From: Vescimonas fastidiosa
GTDB lineage: Bacteria > Bacillota > Clostridia > Oscillospirales > Oscillospiraceae
Reading direction: 5' to 3'
NCBI RefSeq assembly: GCF_018326305.1
Contig: NZ_AP023417.1
Span: 1-64,000, forward strand
DNA length: 64,000 bases
Of the stretch, positions 1-8,275 are shown piece by piece (the stretch's first letter is position 1; each line of letters begins with the position of its first letter). The notes under the pieces were generated by a model. That model saw nothing but the letters and a program-made list of their open reading frames with translations, was not told where the DNA came from and did no database searches. The position numbers and the translations under genes are program-made.

Positions 1-136
1 ATTGTGTTTTTTATAAGAAAAACAAAGGATATATGGGAAGAATTCGGACTATAACAATATGTGTCCGTGAAAAAATATTTCTTCCTGAAACGACACCGTT
101 CTCCCTTCGGCAGGGGGGGCGTCGCCGCATCTCAAT

Positions 137-181
137 GCAATAGCCCGGCCTGCCGATTTTTTCGGCAGGCAGGGCTATTGC
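137..181. terminator. Inverted repeat downstream of the small minus-strand gene
   Basis: Arms at 137-156 and 162-181 pair almost perfectly (GCAATAGCCC and GGGCTATTGC ends) around a short T-rich loop. The hairpin begins immediately after the stop codon of the minus-strand gene at 184-438, as expected of a transcription terminator or 3' stabiliser. There is no long U-tract on either strand. Confidence 0.55.
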
Positions 182-183
182 GT

Positions 184-438
184 TCAGCTTCTCAAATGCT
201 CTACATCCTTAAGTCGGTGGCTCATGCTGTGCAGCTGCTCCTCCAGCACCGGCACCCGACGGGCCAGCTCATTGTGCATCCGCACCTCTCGGGTCAGCGC
301 CTCCAGCTTCGTGTCCGTCACGGCCTGGGCCCGCTCCAGGCGGCTCTCCATGTCCCGGGCGTGTCGGCTGTTGGAGATCAGCACCCCCGCCAAGGTGGCT
401 GCACCGGTGATAATAGCCGCCAATACGGTCTCGATCAT
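184..438 (-). CDS. Small membrane-anchored coiled-coil protein
   Basis: 84 aa. The ATG at 438 is chosen because GGAGGGGAGGGAGAG lies directly upstream; an in-frame Met at 495 would add 19 residues but has no ribosome site. Residues 1-20 (MIETVLAAIITGAATLAGVL) form one membrane helix, followed by a charged heptad-rich coiled coil to the C-terminus. This layout resembles small holin-like or XhlA-type proteins, but no family-specific motif is visible, so no function is assigned. It lies 3' of prfB on the same strand, separated by 238 bp of hairpin repeats, so it is probably transcribed separately. Confidence 0.6.
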   Translation of the reverse strand: MIETVLAAIITGAATLAGVLISNSRHARDMESRLERAQAVTDTKLEALTREVRMHNELARRVPVLEEQLHSMSHRLKDVEHLRS

Positions 439-538
439 CTCTCTCCCTCCCCTCCGGCAAAAGCTCCTCTTGCCTGTGGGGGGAAAGTCAACCAAAGTTG
501 CCTGCTTCGCTGCCTGTTTTCAGGCAACAGGCAGCACA

Positions 539-562
539 AAAGCCGCCCCCATGGGAGCGGCT
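539..562. repeat. Short hairpin (AAGCCGC...GCGGCTT)
   Basis: AAGCCGCCCCCATGGGAGCGGCTT forms a compact stem-loop between prfB and the small membrane gene. With a T-run beside one arm it could end prfB transcription. Confidence 0.4.
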
Positions 563-567
563 TTCAA

Positions 568-657
568 GACTGTCGAAAAACCCTCCGGGTTTTTCCGACA
601 AAAGGTTTTATTTCTTTGCCGCCTGCGGGCGGCAAACTCTGCGAGGCTTTTTGACAC
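568..657. repeat. Dispersed hairpin repeat, family B, copy 1
   Basis: The element starts TGTCGAAAAACCCTCCGGG and ends GAGGCTTTTTGACAC, giving imperfect inverted ends around an inner GCCGCC/GGCGGC stem. The right half (611-657) recurs inverted at 27291-27336 with about five differences, and the left half recurs at 12771-12806. It sits directly downstream of the prfB stop and may also work as its terminator. Confidence 0.6.
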
Positions 658-676
658 AATGGCTATAGGGCAAGGC

Positions 677-1801
677 TTATTTTTTCAGCGTTCCGTTGGC
701 CGAGGCGGTGAGGTAGGCGTTGATGAACCCATCAATATCCCCGTCCATTACATTCTGGATGTTGCCCGTTTCAAAGCCCGTCCGGGTGTCCTTCACCAGA
801 GTGTAGGGCATGAACACATAGGAGCGGATCTGGCTGCCCCACTCAATCTTCATCTGCACGCCCTTGATGTCGGAAATCTTCTCCGCGTGCTGCTGGGCCT
901 TCATCTCCGCCAGCTTGGCCCGGAGCATCTTCATGCAGTTGTCCCGGTTTTGGAACTGGCTGCGCTCGGTCTGGCAGGAGACCACCACCCCGGTGGGGAT
1001 GTGGATAAGCCGCACCGCCGAGGAGGTTTTATTGATGTGCTGGCCGCCGGCGCCGCTGGAACGGAACACCTGCATCTCGATTTCCTCGGGACGGATCTCA
1101 ATTTCGCTGTCGTCCTCGATTTCCGGCATGACCTCCAGAGCGGAAAAGCTGGTCTGCCGCCGGGCATTGGCATCGAAGGGGCTCACCCGCACCAGGCGGT
1201 GTACGCCGTTTTCGCTCTTGAGATAGCCGTAGGCGTTGTCCCCCTCGATGAGGATGGAGGCGGATTTGATGCCGGCCTCGTCACCGTCCTCATAGTCCAG
1301 CAGCTGGTAGGTGAACCCGTGGCGCTCGGCCCAGCGGGTGTACATACGGTAGAGCATCTCTGTCCAGTCCTGGGCCTCGGTGCCGCCGGCCCCGGCGTGG
1401 AAGGTGAGGATGGCGTTGTTGGCATCGTACTCCCCGGTGAGCAGGGCTGCCAGACGGCGCTCGCTTATCTCCTTTTCCAGAGTCTCACAGCCCTGGGCCA
1501 CCTCGTCCAGTTGGCTGGCGTCGTCCTCCTCCTGGGCCATCTCGCACAGGGTCAGGGTGTCCTCCCAGTCGGAGACCAGGTGGTCGTACTTCTTGATTTT
1601 ATTTTCCAGGCGCTTGATCTTCTGAGCGATGCGCTGACTGCGCTCCACATCGTTCCAAAAGCCCTCCTGCTCCGTTTCGATCTGCAGCTCGGAAAGCTCT
1701 TTTCGGGCGGACTCAATATTCAGAGCCTGCTCCAGCTCCTTCAGCGTCGGCTCCAGGGCCAGAAGCTTTTGCTTATAAGCATCATATTCAATGACTGCCA
1801 T
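677..1801 (-). CDS. prfB: Peptide chain release factor 2
   Basis: 374 aa, full length for RF2. It recognises UGA and UAA stop codons and triggers peptidyl-tRNA hydrolysis on the ribosome. The stop-recognition motif SPF is in RVSPFDANARRQTSF, and the catalytic GGQ is in SGAGGQHINKTSSAVRL. The N-terminal helical domain starts MAVIEYDAYKQKLLALEPT. Most bacterial prfB genes have an in-frame UGA near codon 25 with a +1 frameshift; here the frame is open through that point (…LEQALNIESARKELSEL…), so that autoregulatory site is absent. It lies downstream of the selenium operon but is separated from it by a terminator. Confidence 0.97.
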   Translation of the reverse strand: MAVIEYDAYKQKLLALEPTLKELEQALNIESARKELSELQIETEQEGFWNDVERSQRIAQKIKRLENKIKKYDHLVSDWEDTLTLCEMAQEEDDASQLDEVAQGCETLEKEISERRLAALLTGEYDANNAILTFHAGAGGTEAQDWTEMLYRMYTRWAERHGFTYQLLDYEDGDEAGIKSASILIEGDNAYGYLKSENGVHRLVRVSPFDANARRQTSFSALEVMPEIEDDSEIEIRPEEIEMQVFRSSGAGGQHINKTSSAVRLIHIPTGVVVSCQTERSQFQNRDNCMKMLRAKLAEMKAQQHAEKISDIKGVQMKIEWGSQIRSYVFMPYTLVKDTRTGFETGNIQNVMDGDIDGFINAYLTASANGTLKK

Positions 1802-1881
1802 GGTCGGTGTCTCCTTCTCAATAATTCCTTAGCCTTACTATTATAGCCGAATCCGTCTCCGCTGTAAAGCATCAATTCACA

Positions 1882-1926
1882 CCTTTTTGCCGCAAAAAGG
1901 TCCCGGACCGCCGCCGATCCGGGACT
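1882..1926 (-). terminator. Intrinsic terminator of the selD-yedF-DUF3343 operon
   Basis: On the minus strand GTCCCGGATC pairs with GGTCCGGGAC across a short loop and is followed by CTTTTTG. It lies just beyond the stop of the DUF3343 gene and before prfB. Confidence 0.7.
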
Positions 1927-1931
1927 TTTCC

Positions 1932-2168
1932 TCAAATTATGACCCGATGCACCCCGCTGTATGCGATGCCAGCCGCCTCCAAAGCGGCGGTGACGGCCTC
2001 CTCCTGGTCCACCTCCGCCTTCCAGGCAAGGCCGCATCCGGCGGTGATCTCCCGGGGCACCGGGATCAGCCGCCCGGGAACGCCCCTTTCCAGGCAGTAT
2101 TTTTCCGCCGCCATGGCGGCGGCGGTGGCGTCAAAGGTCACCACCAGGCACAGTTTTTTTTGCAGCAT
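1932..2168 (-). CDS. DUF3343 family protein (putative Se/S carrier-like)
   Basis: 78 aa, starting MLQKKLCLVVTFDATAAAMAAEKYC. The small alpha/beta protein with a central GCGLAWKAEVDQ segment fits DUF3343, a family often found beside yedF and selD and proposed to handle thiol-bound selenium or sulfur. It starts 1 nt after the yedF stop, so the two are translationally coupled. The exact role is unknown; the family call rests on sequence resemblance plus context. Confidence 0.8.
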   Translation of the reverse strand: MLQKKLCLVVTFDATAAAMAAEKYCLERGVPGRLIPVPREITAGCGLAWKAEVDQEEAVTAALEAAGIAYSGVHRVII

Positions 2169-2169
2169 A

Positions 2170-2784
2170 TCAGGGCCTTACGATGAGGTCGGCGGCCATC
2201 TGCTTTTCCACGATGTCGTACATATTGGTCACGCCGCCCACGGCCAGCTTCTCCGTCAGCCCGTAGAAATTCAGGCAGGTGCCGCAGGTGAGAATTTCCA
2301 CGCCCCGCTCCGCCATGGATTGCAGGTCCTCCAGGGACAGGGAGCCCTGGCAGGTGAGGGACGCTCCGCCGTTATAAAACAGGATGGTCTTAGGCAGACG
2401 CTCCTGCTGGCTCAGAGCGTAGAGAAAGGCCTTCAGCAGGTTCTTACCCAGCTCGCCCTGGCCCTCGCCCATGTGGTCGGCCGCCACCACCACAACGGTG
2501 TTTTTCTGCCCGGCGGGAACGGCGCACACGGTCTCCTCATTCTCGGCGGGCAGGTCGGCCCCGGCGCCCACGGTCATGGTGACCCGGTACTCGTTTTCTC
2601 CCAGCTTCTCGCTCTCCACGCCGTAGCCCTTTTGATTGGCCATCTTGGTCAGGTTCTGCACGGCAATTTCATTGTCAACTAAGGTCTCCACCACACCGCC
2701 GTCTGCGCCCAGCTGGCGGATGGCGTCCTTGGTCTTTACCACGGGGATGGGGCAGGTATCGCCTATAGCGTTCACTTTCAGCAT
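2170..2784 (-). CDS. yedF: Sulfurtransferase-like selenium metabolism protein YedF
   Basis: 204 aa. The ATG at 2784 is chosen because GGAGG lies 8 nt upstream; a start at 2799 would precede that ribosome site. The N-terminus is a TusA/SirA-like domain with the Cys-Pro-x-Pro motif (GDTCPIPVVKTKDAI), the Cys being the expected persulfide or perselenide carrier. The C-terminal half (KNTVVVVAADHMGEGQGELG onward) is DsrE/F-like, with a Cys-rich GVEILTCGTCLNF segment. This two-domain form is typical of selenium-utilising bacteria and lies directly downstream of selD. It probably delivers selenium to a labile-selenium enzyme or to SelD. Confidence 0.88.
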   Translation of the reverse strand: MLKVNAIGDTCPIPVVKTKDAIRQLGADGGVVETLVDNEIAVQNLTKMANQKGYGVESEKLGENEYRVTMTVGAGADLPAENEETVCAVPAGQKNTVVVVAADHMGEGQGELGKNLLKAFLYALSQQERLPKTILFYNGGASLTCQGSLSLEDLQSMAERGVEILTCGTCLNFYGLTEKLAVGGVTNMYDIVEKQMAADLIVRP

Positions 2785-2823
2785 TTTTATATCCTCCAAT
2801 CAATATGCAGTATAATATAGTAT

Positions 2824-3852
2824 TTATCCGATAACGCGAATTTCGATGTCCTCGCTGTCTGTCACTTCTCCCACGACGGCTGCCGGCGCGCCGCCCCGGC
2901 GCAGGTCCTCCACCAAGGCCGCCGCCTGCTCTTTGGGCAGAGCCACCAGCAATCCGCCGGAGGTCTGGGGGTCAAACAGCACCTCCTCCATGGCGAAGGG
3001 GACATTTTCAAACCGCACGAAGGGCCCGGTGTGGTTGCGGTTTCGCTGCCCCGCCGCCGTCAGCAAAAATTCATCCGCGTGGCGCAGCGCCTCGGAGAAA
3101 ACCGGTACTGCCCCGGCCTCGATGCGGCAGCTGTGGGCCCCGTCCATCATCTCATGCAGGTGGCCCAGGAAGCTGAACCCCGTCACATCCGTGCAGGCGT
3201 GAACCTCGTAGGCCCGGCAGCACTGGGCGGCATATTTATTCAGGGTGGTCATGGAGGCAATGGCGGCTTCCATAGCCTCGGCGCTGGCCTCGCCTACACG
3301 GTTTGCGGTGCAGAGAATGCCCACGCCCAGCCGCTTGGTCAGCACCAGGCAGTCACCTGTTTGGGGCGTGTTGTTGGCGTAAATATGGTCCGGGTGGACA
3401 ACGCCCATAACCGACAGACCGTATTTCACATCGCTGTCGGCGATGGAGTGGCCTCCGGCCAGCACGCCACCGGCCTCCGCCACCTTTTCCGCGCCGCCGC
3501 GCATCATCTCCCCCAGAATATTCAGGTCCGACTTCTCCGGGAAGCACACAATGTTCAGCGCTGTTTTTACCTGGCCGCCCATGGCCCATATATCGCTGAG
3601 GGCGTTGGTGGCTGCGATCTGCCCGAAGGTGTAGGGGTCGTCCACCATAGGCGGGAAAAAGTCCAGGGTCTGCACCACCGCCACCTCATCCGTCAGCTTA
3701 TACACGGCGGCGTCATCCTTGCTGTCGTAGCCGATGAGCAGCGCCGGGTCCTTGTCAAACTTCGGCAGCCTTTCCAGCACCCGGCTCAAAATGCCGGCGC
3801 CCAGCTTGGCGGTGCAGCCGCCGCCCTTACAAAACAGTTTTTCGTTACCCAT
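2824..3852 (-). CDS. selD: Selenide, water dikinase (selenophosphate synthase)
   Basis: 342 aa. It makes selenophosphate from selenide and ATP, the selenium donor for selenocysteine, selenouridine and the Se-cofactor. The glycine-rich catalytic loop is [11 protein letters not shown] near the N-terminus; Cys13 aligns with the catalytic Cys17 of the E. coli enzyme and Lys16 with Lys20. The gene therefore encodes Cys, not Sec, at the active site, and the second loop cysteine is Ala. AIR-synthase-like motifs follow ([44 protein letters not shown]). It is first gene of a selD-yedF-DUF3343 operon; no selA, selB or tRNA-Sec is in the window. Confidence 0.96.
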   Translation of the reverse strand: MGNEKLFCKGGGCTAKLGAGILSRVLERLPKFDKDPALLIGYDSKDDAAVYKLTDEVAVVQTLDFFPPMVDDPYTFGQIAATNALSDIWAMGGQVKTALNIVCFPEKSDLNILGEMMRGGAEKVAEAGGVLAGGHSIADSDVKYGLSVMGVVHPDHIYANNTPQTGDCLVLTKRLGVGILCTANRVGEASAEAMEAAIASMTTLNKYAAQCCRAYEVHACTDVTGFSFLGHLHEMMDGAHSCRIEAGAVPVFSEALRHADEFLLTAAGQRNRNHTGPFVRFENVPFAMEEVLFDPQTSGGLLVALPKEQAAALVEDLRRGGAPAAVVGEVTDSEDIEIRVIG

Positions 3853-4009
3853 AAGGTGCCTCCTTATTCTGCCGCCTGATAAGGACAGTCCTTGCTAAAC
3901 GGCTACACTCTAAGCATAGCACAAAACCCCGGAATGTAAAATAGATTTACTGCATAGAATGCCCTGATTTATCGTTTCTTCCTATAATTTCACACCCAGA
4001 AGTCCGAGG

Positions 4010-4038
4010 TTGCACCGGAGACCTCTTTCTGTTATAAT
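4010..4038 (+). promoter_or_regulatory. Sigma-70-type promoter for the nucleoside kinase gene
   Basis: TTGCAC at 4010-4015 and TATAAT at 4033-4038 are separated by exactly 17 nt, 38 bp before the start codon at 4077. It lies in the divergent region shared with selD. Confidence 0.7.
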
Positions 4039-4076
4039 AATAAGTTGTATACCTGCCCGAAAGGAGTTTCTGTTTT

Positions 4077-5003
4077 ATGCGCGTCATAGATTTGGAAAAT
4101 ATTAACACAGCCATGCGCAATGAGGAGCAGTTCGTTCTGCGCTGCGAGGAGGTCTTTCACGATAAGATCGGCTCCGCCGCGGCTACCATTTTAGCTGATA
4201 AAGCCAAAAAGCCCATTGTGGCCCTCACCGGCCCCTCCGGCTCCGGCAAGACCACCACAGCCATGCGCCTGCAGCAGTATCTGGAAAACCTGGGCGTAAA
4301 GGTCTGCATGCTGAGCATGGACAATTTCTTCCTGCCCCTGAACCAGCGTCCTCCGGAGGCCGCGGACTGGGAGAGCCCTTACTGCGTCAACCGCCAGCTC
4401 CTGGTGGACTGCATCCACCGCTTATCCGACGGCCAGGAGGTGGATATTCCCTGGTACGATTTCGTCACCGGCAACACCGGCGGCTGGCACAAGATGCAGG
4501 GCGACAAGGACGCCATCATCATCGCCGAGGGCATCCATATGCTCAATCCCCTGATCTTCGACCAGCTGCGCAGTGAGGCCAACGGCATCTATGTGGCCCC
4601 CCGCACCCGCATTATAACCAATGAGGATAAGATCGTCCGGCCCGAGCAGCTGCGGGTGGTCCGGCGCATGATCCGGGACTACAAGACCCGGGGCCACTCC
4701 CTGCAGGACACCGTCCGCAAGGCCCAAAGCGTGGATCGGGGCGAGGTGAATTATATCCAGCCCTATAAGAATAACGCCGCCATCCACATTGACAGCTTCC
4801 ACGACTACGAGCCCTGCATCCTGGCCAAATACCTGGAGGAGATCCCCCGCTTCCGGGAGGAGCTGACGCCGGAGTTCATCAGCCAGTACGGCCTTACAGA
4901 TCTGATGAAGGCCGTGGAGAGCGTTCCTCCCCTGCACACCCCCTATGTGCCCCTGAATTCCATCGTTCGGGAGTTTGTGGGCGGCAGCTGCTTCCAGTAT
5001 TGA
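4077..5003 (+). CDS. Uridine kinase/phosphoribulokinase-family nucleoside kinase
   Basis: 308 aa. The P-loop GPSGSGKTT lies near residue 53, preceded by about 45 residues that look like a short adaptor rather than a TGS domain. Other family segments are LSMDNFF (substrate-binding Asp), IPWYDFVTG and IIAEGIHML (Walker-B-like strand). The C-terminal part (RRMIRDYKTRGHSLQDT, YKNNAAIHIDS) matches uridine kinase-like proteins of Clostridia. It probably phosphorylates a nucleoside such as uridine with ATP or GTP; the substrate cannot be read from sequence. AAAGGAG precedes the start. It is a single-gene unit. Confidence 0.85.
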   Translation: MRVIDLENINTAMRNEEQFVLRCEEVFHDKIGSAAATILADKAKKPIVALTGPSGSGKTTTAMRLQQYLENLGVKVCMLSMDNFFLPLNQRPPEAADWESPYCVNRQLLVDCIHRLSDGQEVDIPWYDFVTGNTGGWHKMQGDKDAIIIAEGIHMLNPLIFDQLRSEANGIYVAPRTRIITNEDKIVRPEQLRVVRRMIRDYKTRGHSLQDTVRKAQSVDRGEVNYIQPYKNNAAIHIDSFHDYEPCILAKYLEEIPRFREELTPEFISQYGLTDLMKAVESVPPLHTPYVPLNSIVREFVGGSCFQY

Positions 5004-5067
5004 AAACGGGAAAACCGGGAAGGCGGCGGAAGAATTTCACCGCAGGCCCTTTTTGGCAGCCTCCGGG

Positions 5068-5120
5068 ACTGATTTCTGCGGTGAGGGAAGCCCTTTTTTG
5101 GGTTTCCCTCACATTTCTTC
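5068..5120 (+). repeat. Dispersed hairpin repeat, family A, copy 1 (divergent); likely terminator
   Basis: ACTGATTTC is followed by a GTGAGGGAAGCCC / GGGTTTCCCTCAC hairpin with a T-rich loop. The opening motif and hairpin architecture match the copies at 7081 and 26668. It lies 65 bp after the nucleoside kinase stop and probably terminates that gene. Confidence 0.55.
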
Positions 5121-5236
5121 CCTGCAGAGGGAATGTCCTGATTTCCCGGGCAGCCCAGCCAAACCGAAAAAATTTATTTTCCGTGCAATAAATCGACCCT
5201 CCCGTGCATTACCCGGATGACAGGAGAAAAAAGCCC

Positions 5237-5812
5237 ATGCTCAATATGCTGATGACAAGTGAATATGCCCCGGCGGAGGAGCGGCACCGGCTGCAGCGGA
5301 TGCTCCTCCGGGTTGCCGAAGGGGAACGCGAGGCACTGGCGGAGCTGTATCGGCACACCCGGGCGGCGGTGTACGGCCTGGCGCTGTCGTACCTTAAAAA
5401 TGCGCACGACGCCCAGGACCTGACCCAGGATGTCTATGTGCAGGTGTGGGACTGCGCGCAGCAGTACCGCCCCACCGGCTCGCCCATAGGCTGGCTGCTG
5501 ACCGTGTGCCGGAGCCTGTGCCTGATGCGTCTGCGGCGGGAAAAGAACAATGCCGCCCTCAGTGAGGAGGAATGGGACGCCATTCCTGCCCAGGCGTGCG
5601 GGCTGGATGCCGATGAACGCATTCTGCTGCAGCAGGCGCTGGGGTCTCTGGCAGAGGAGGAGCGGCGCATTGTGCTGCTCCATGCGGTTACGGGCATGAA
5701 GCATCGGGAGATTGCGGCCCTGCTGGAGCTGCCGCTTCCTACCGTCCTGTCAAAATATCACAGAGCATTGAAAAAGATGCGAAGTACTCTGGAAGGAGAT
5801 GACGCCCGATGA
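5237..5812 (+). CDS. ECF-like RNA polymerase sigma factor
   Basis: 191 aa from the ATG at 5237, chosen for AGGAG upstream; a GTG at 5204 is possible. Region 2 is visible as ALAELYRHTRAAVYGLALSYLKNAHDAQDLTQDVYVQVW, and region 4 as LGSLAEEERRIVLLHAVTGMKHREIAALLELPLPTVLSKYHRALKKMR with a clear helix-turn-helix. It directs RNA polymerase to a small regulon. Its stop overlaps the start of the anti-sigma gene by 4 nt (ATGA), which couples their production and argues that the two bind each other. Confidence 0.92.
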   Translation: MLNMLMTSEYAPAEERHRLQRMLLRVAEGEREALAELYRHTRAAVYGLALSYLKNAHDAQDLTQDVYVQVWDCAQQYRPTGSPIGWLLTVCRSLCLMRLRREKNNAALSEEEWDAIPAQACGLDADERILLQQALGSLAEEERRIVLLHAVTGMKHREIAALLELPLPTVLSKYHRALKKMRSTLEGDDAR

Positions 5813-7005
5813 CCAATGAAAAAATGGAGCAGAGGTTGGCCTCGGCCCTGGAAAAGACTGCGCCGGACGATGTGAGCGGCGTTCTCTCCCGCTGTGAAGT
5901 GCGGAAAGGAACGGTAAGCAGCATGAAAGCAAACCATACAATAAAGAAAAAATGGGCAACCCTTGTGGCCGCCTGTCTGGCGGTGATCCTGTTGGGCGGC
6001 GGAGGCGTGCTTTACCAGCAGGCAAATGCGGCCGCGTCCGTGGTGTCCCTGGATGTAAATCCCAGCATCGAGCTGCGGGTCAGCCGGAGTGAAAAGGTGC
6101 TGGCCTGTGCGCCGCTCAATGAGGATGCAAAAGCCATTCTTGCGGATATGGGCGGTGGGGCCGACCTCAAGGGGGCCAAGCTGGATGTGGCGGTGAACGC
6201 CATTGTAGGCAGCCTTGTGCGTAACGGCTACCTCAGCAGCATTTCCTCCGCCATTATGATCTCGGTGGAGGACAAGAATACCGCCCGGGCGGAAAAGCTT
6301 CAGCGGGAGCTGACGGACGCCGTGGACGGCGTATTGCAGACAAGTGATGCAAAGGCATCGGTTCTGACGCAGACCCTGACGCAGGATGCGGCCCGGGAGC
6401 AGCAGGCCCGGGAAAACAGCATTTCTACCGGCAAGGCGGCGCTGGTGAATCGCATTCTCGCCATCAACCCGGCACTGCAATTCGATGCGCTTGCAAAGCT
6501 CTCGGTGGAGGAGCTGAAGGATCTGGCGGAGGCGGGCGCGCCTGCCATGCCCATCGGCAAGGACAAGGCATTGAGCATTGCTGCGGCGGCCTTCAGCAGG
6601 GATCTTGCAGATGAGATACGGTACAGTGAGGTGGATGCGGAGCTGGATGAATCCCCGGCACAGTATGAGGTGGAGATCACCGGCCAAAAGGGCGAGGAAA
6701 TAGAGTATAAGATTGACGCCTACACCGGCACGATCCTGGAGAGTAAGCGCGAGACGGAGGAAAAGACATCTGCGGCGCAGCCCACCTCCTCCGGCGACAT
6801 CGGCCACGCCAAGGCGAAAGCCATCGCCCTGAACCACGCGGGCGTGAGCGAGAGCAAGGCGTATGACATGGAGATCGAGCTGGACGAGGAGGACGGGATG
6901 CTCGTCTACGAGGTGGAGTTCAAGTCCGGCGGCATGGAGTACAGCTACGAGATTAACGCCGCCACCGGCGCGATCGTCAAGCAGGAGGCGGAGCCGGATC
7001 GCTGA
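5809..7005 (+). CDS. RsgI-like membrane anti-sigma factor with two PepSY-like domains
   Basis: 398 aa. A short cytoplasmic N-terminus (about 1-48) is followed by one membrane helix (about 49-69) and an extracellular part starting SVVSLDVNPSIELRVSRSEK, the signature of RsgI-type anti-sigma proteins. After a helical stretch two PepSY-like repeats follow, one around residues 245-325 (KALSIAAAAFSRDLADEIRY; IDAYTGTILESK) and one at 335-398 (AKAKAIALNHAGVSESKAYD; INAATGAIVKQE). It presumably holds the upstream sigma factor at the membrane until a signal reaches the outer domains. Unlike RsgI of carbohydrate degraders there is no sugar-binding module. Confidence 0.85.
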   Translation: MTNEKMEQRLASALEKTAPDDVSGVLSRCEVRKGTVSSMKANHTIKKKWATLVAACLAVILLGGGGVLYQQANAAASVVSLDVNPSIELRVSRSEKVLACAPLNEDAKAILADMGGGADLKGAKLDVAVNAIVGSLVRNGYLSSISSAIMISVEDKNTARAEKLQRELTDAVDGVLQTSDAKASVLTQTLTQDAAREQQARENSISTGKAALVNRILAINPALQFDALAKLSVEELKDLAEAGAPAMPIGKDKALSIAAAAFSRDLADEIRYSEVDAELDESPAQYEVEITGQKGEEIEYKIDAYTGTILESKRETEEKTSAAQPTSSGDIGHAKAKAIALNHAGVSESKAYDMEIELDEEDGMLVYEVEFKSGGMEYSYEINAATGAIVKQEAEPDR

Positions 7006-7016
7006 GCCCCCTAAGG

Positions 7017-7038
7017 TGGGCAGGCCGATGGCCTGCCC
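7017..7038. terminator. Hairpin after the anti-sigma gene
   Basis: GGGCAGGCC and GGCCTGCCC pair around ATG, 12 bp after the anti-sigma stop. There is no U-tract, so termination would be weak, and the stronger family A hairpin follows at 7090. Confidence 0.4.
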
Positions 7039-7080
7039 GCCCGGGGCGGTCCTTGAAACTTTGAAAAAGTTCCAAAAACT

Positions 7081-7174
7081 ACTGATTTTAATGGCGAGGG
7101 ACACCCTTTTTGGGTGTCCCTCGCACTTCCTTCCTTGCCGTTATCGCAATTCCTGCCACTTTATCGACAGCCTC
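7081..7174 (+). repeat. Dispersed hairpin repeat, family A, copy 2 (best full copy)
   Basis: The unit runs ACTGATTTTAATGGCGAGGG, a hairpin GAGGGACACCC-TTTTT-GGGTGTCCCTC, TTCCTTGCCGTTATCGCAAT, and ends TTATCGACAGCCTC followed by a T-run. Related copies are at 5068, 9522 (inverted), 25111 (truncated) and 26668. All lie in intergenic DNA of the chromosomal half. Confidence 0.75.
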
Positions 7175-7203
7175 TTTTTTACTATTATTTTATGCGGTTT
7201 GGG

Positions 7204-7232
7204 TTGAACAATTTACATTTCGACTCTATAAT
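7204..7232 (+). promoter_or_regulatory. Candidate sigma-70 promoter
   Basis: TTGAAC at 7204-7209 and TATAAT at 7227-7232 are 17 nt apart. It would drive the small reading frame at 7273 and the 4Fe-4S protein at 7382. Confidence 0.6.
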
Positions 7233-7272
7233 AAACTATACATACGAAAATGCTTCAGGGCGGTCATCGTGG

Positions 7273-7404
7273 ATGACTGCCTTGCCCTGTATCGGGTCCG
7301 GCAGGCTGTTGGGCGTTGCCGTGGGTCTGTGCGGCGGCTGGGCAGTGGGGACGCTGCGAGGAAGGAGGAAGGAGGCAAAGGATGAGGAAAAGAAGGAAAA
7401 ATAG
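7273..7404 (+). CDS. Possible small membrane protein (43 aa)
   Basis: The frame MTALPCIGSGRLLGVAVGLC… has one glycine-rich membrane helix and ends in a lysine/glutamate tail (KEAKDEEKKEK). It lies between the promoter at 7204-7232 and the 4Fe-4S gene, overlapping that gene's first 23 nt. The upstream ribosome site is weak (GGCGGT), so it may only be a leader. No family is recognised. Confidence 0.3.
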   Translation: MTALPCIGSGRLLGVAVGLCGGWAVGTLRGRRKEAKDEEKKEK

Positions 7405-8236
7405 CAGAGGGCTTTCCCAATATGTCCCCTCGGCACTGCTGTTTTTACTGTTTGAAGCTGTGGCGGTTACGCTGTGGCTTACAAAGGGCAACCTGTTTTA
7501 TCTGCTGAATTTCAGCTATATCGGGGCCTGTCTCGGCCTGGGGACGGCACTGTTTACCGCCGGGAAGCGCTATGCCCGGCATTTCGTGCAGGTGGCGGTG
7601 GGCAGCTATATGCTGCTGTACCTGGGCGTGATCTCCCATGAGAATATGCAGATCGAGGGCTTTTGGTACTATCTGTTTTTGGGCGTATTTGAGGCGGCGA
7701 CCATCCACTACGCCGTGGCGAAGATTTTTGGGCCCTTGCTTTTTGGCCGGGGCTGGTGCGGCTACGCCTGCTGGACGGCCATGGTGCTGGACTTTCTGCC
7801 CTATAAGCAGCCGCAGAAGCCACGGAAGAAAAAACTGGGAATTTTGCGCTATGTGATGTTTGCGCTGTCTCTGGCCTTGGTTTCCGGTCTCTTTCTGATG
7901 AAGGCCGCGCACCTGGAGGAGATCATGTTCTGGCTTTTCCTTGCCGGAAATGCGCTTTACTACATCGCGGGCATTGCGCTGGCCTTCCTGTTCAGGGATA
8001 ACCGGGCATTTTGCAAGTACCTGTGCCCCATTACGGTGTTTCTCAAGCCCATGAGCTACTTCTCCCTGCTGCGGGTCCACTGCGACGAGGAAAAGTGCAT
8101 CCACTGCGGCAAATGTCTGCGCACCTGCCCTATGGATGTGGAGGTCAACCGGGAATCCCGCAAGCGGAAAAACGGGACAGAGTGCATCCTCTGCTACGAA
8201 TGCACGAAGGCCTGCCCCACAAAGGCGCTGCACTGA
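7382..8236 (+). CDS. Membrane-bound 4Fe-4S protein (NapH/polyferredoxin type)
   Basis: 284 aa; ATG at 7382 with GGAGG upstream. Several membrane helices fill residues 10-200, with two Cys pairs characteristic of NapH/CcoG-like electron carriers (RGWCGYACW and KYLCPITVF). The C-terminus holds two ferredoxin motifs, CIHCGKCLRTCP and CILCYECTKACP, each able to bind a [4Fe-4S] cluster. It should pass electrons between a quinol or flavoprotein and a redox partner on the membrane. No partner enzyme is adjacent, so the pathway is unknown. It converges with the exporter gene on the other strand, sharing a GC-rich hairpin at 8252-8274. Confidence 0.85.
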   Translation: MRKRRKNSRGLSQYVPSALLFLLFEAVAVTLWLTKGNLFYLLNFSYIGACLGLGTALFTAGKRYARHFVQVAVGSYMLLYLGVISHENMQIEGFWYYLFLGVFEAATIHYAVAKIFGPLLFGRGWCGYACWTAMVLDFLPYKQPQKPRKKKLGILRYVMFALSLALVSGLFLMKAAHLEEIMFWLFLAGNALYYIAGIALAFLFRDNRAFCKYLCPITVFLKPMSYFSLLRVHCDEEKCIHCGKCLRTCPMDVEVNRESRKRKNGTECILCYECTKACPTKALH

Positions 8237-8251
8237 GGGAAGGGATCTTGG

Positions 8252-8274
8252 GGCGGCGCGGCACCCTGCGCCGC
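8252..8274. terminator. GC-rich hairpin between convergent genes
   Basis: GCGGCGCGG and the matching GCGCCGC arm flank a CACCCT loop in the 39-bp gap between the 4Fe-4S gene and the exporter gene. It may stop transcription from both sides. Confidence 0.4.
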
Positions 8275-8275
8275 A

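Noticed and set aside
224..1846. Long open frame (540 codons) on the plus strand across prfB
   Set aside because: It lies antisense to a complete RF2 with GGQ and SPF motifs; high GC content keeps the opposite frame open. The protein has no recognisable domain.
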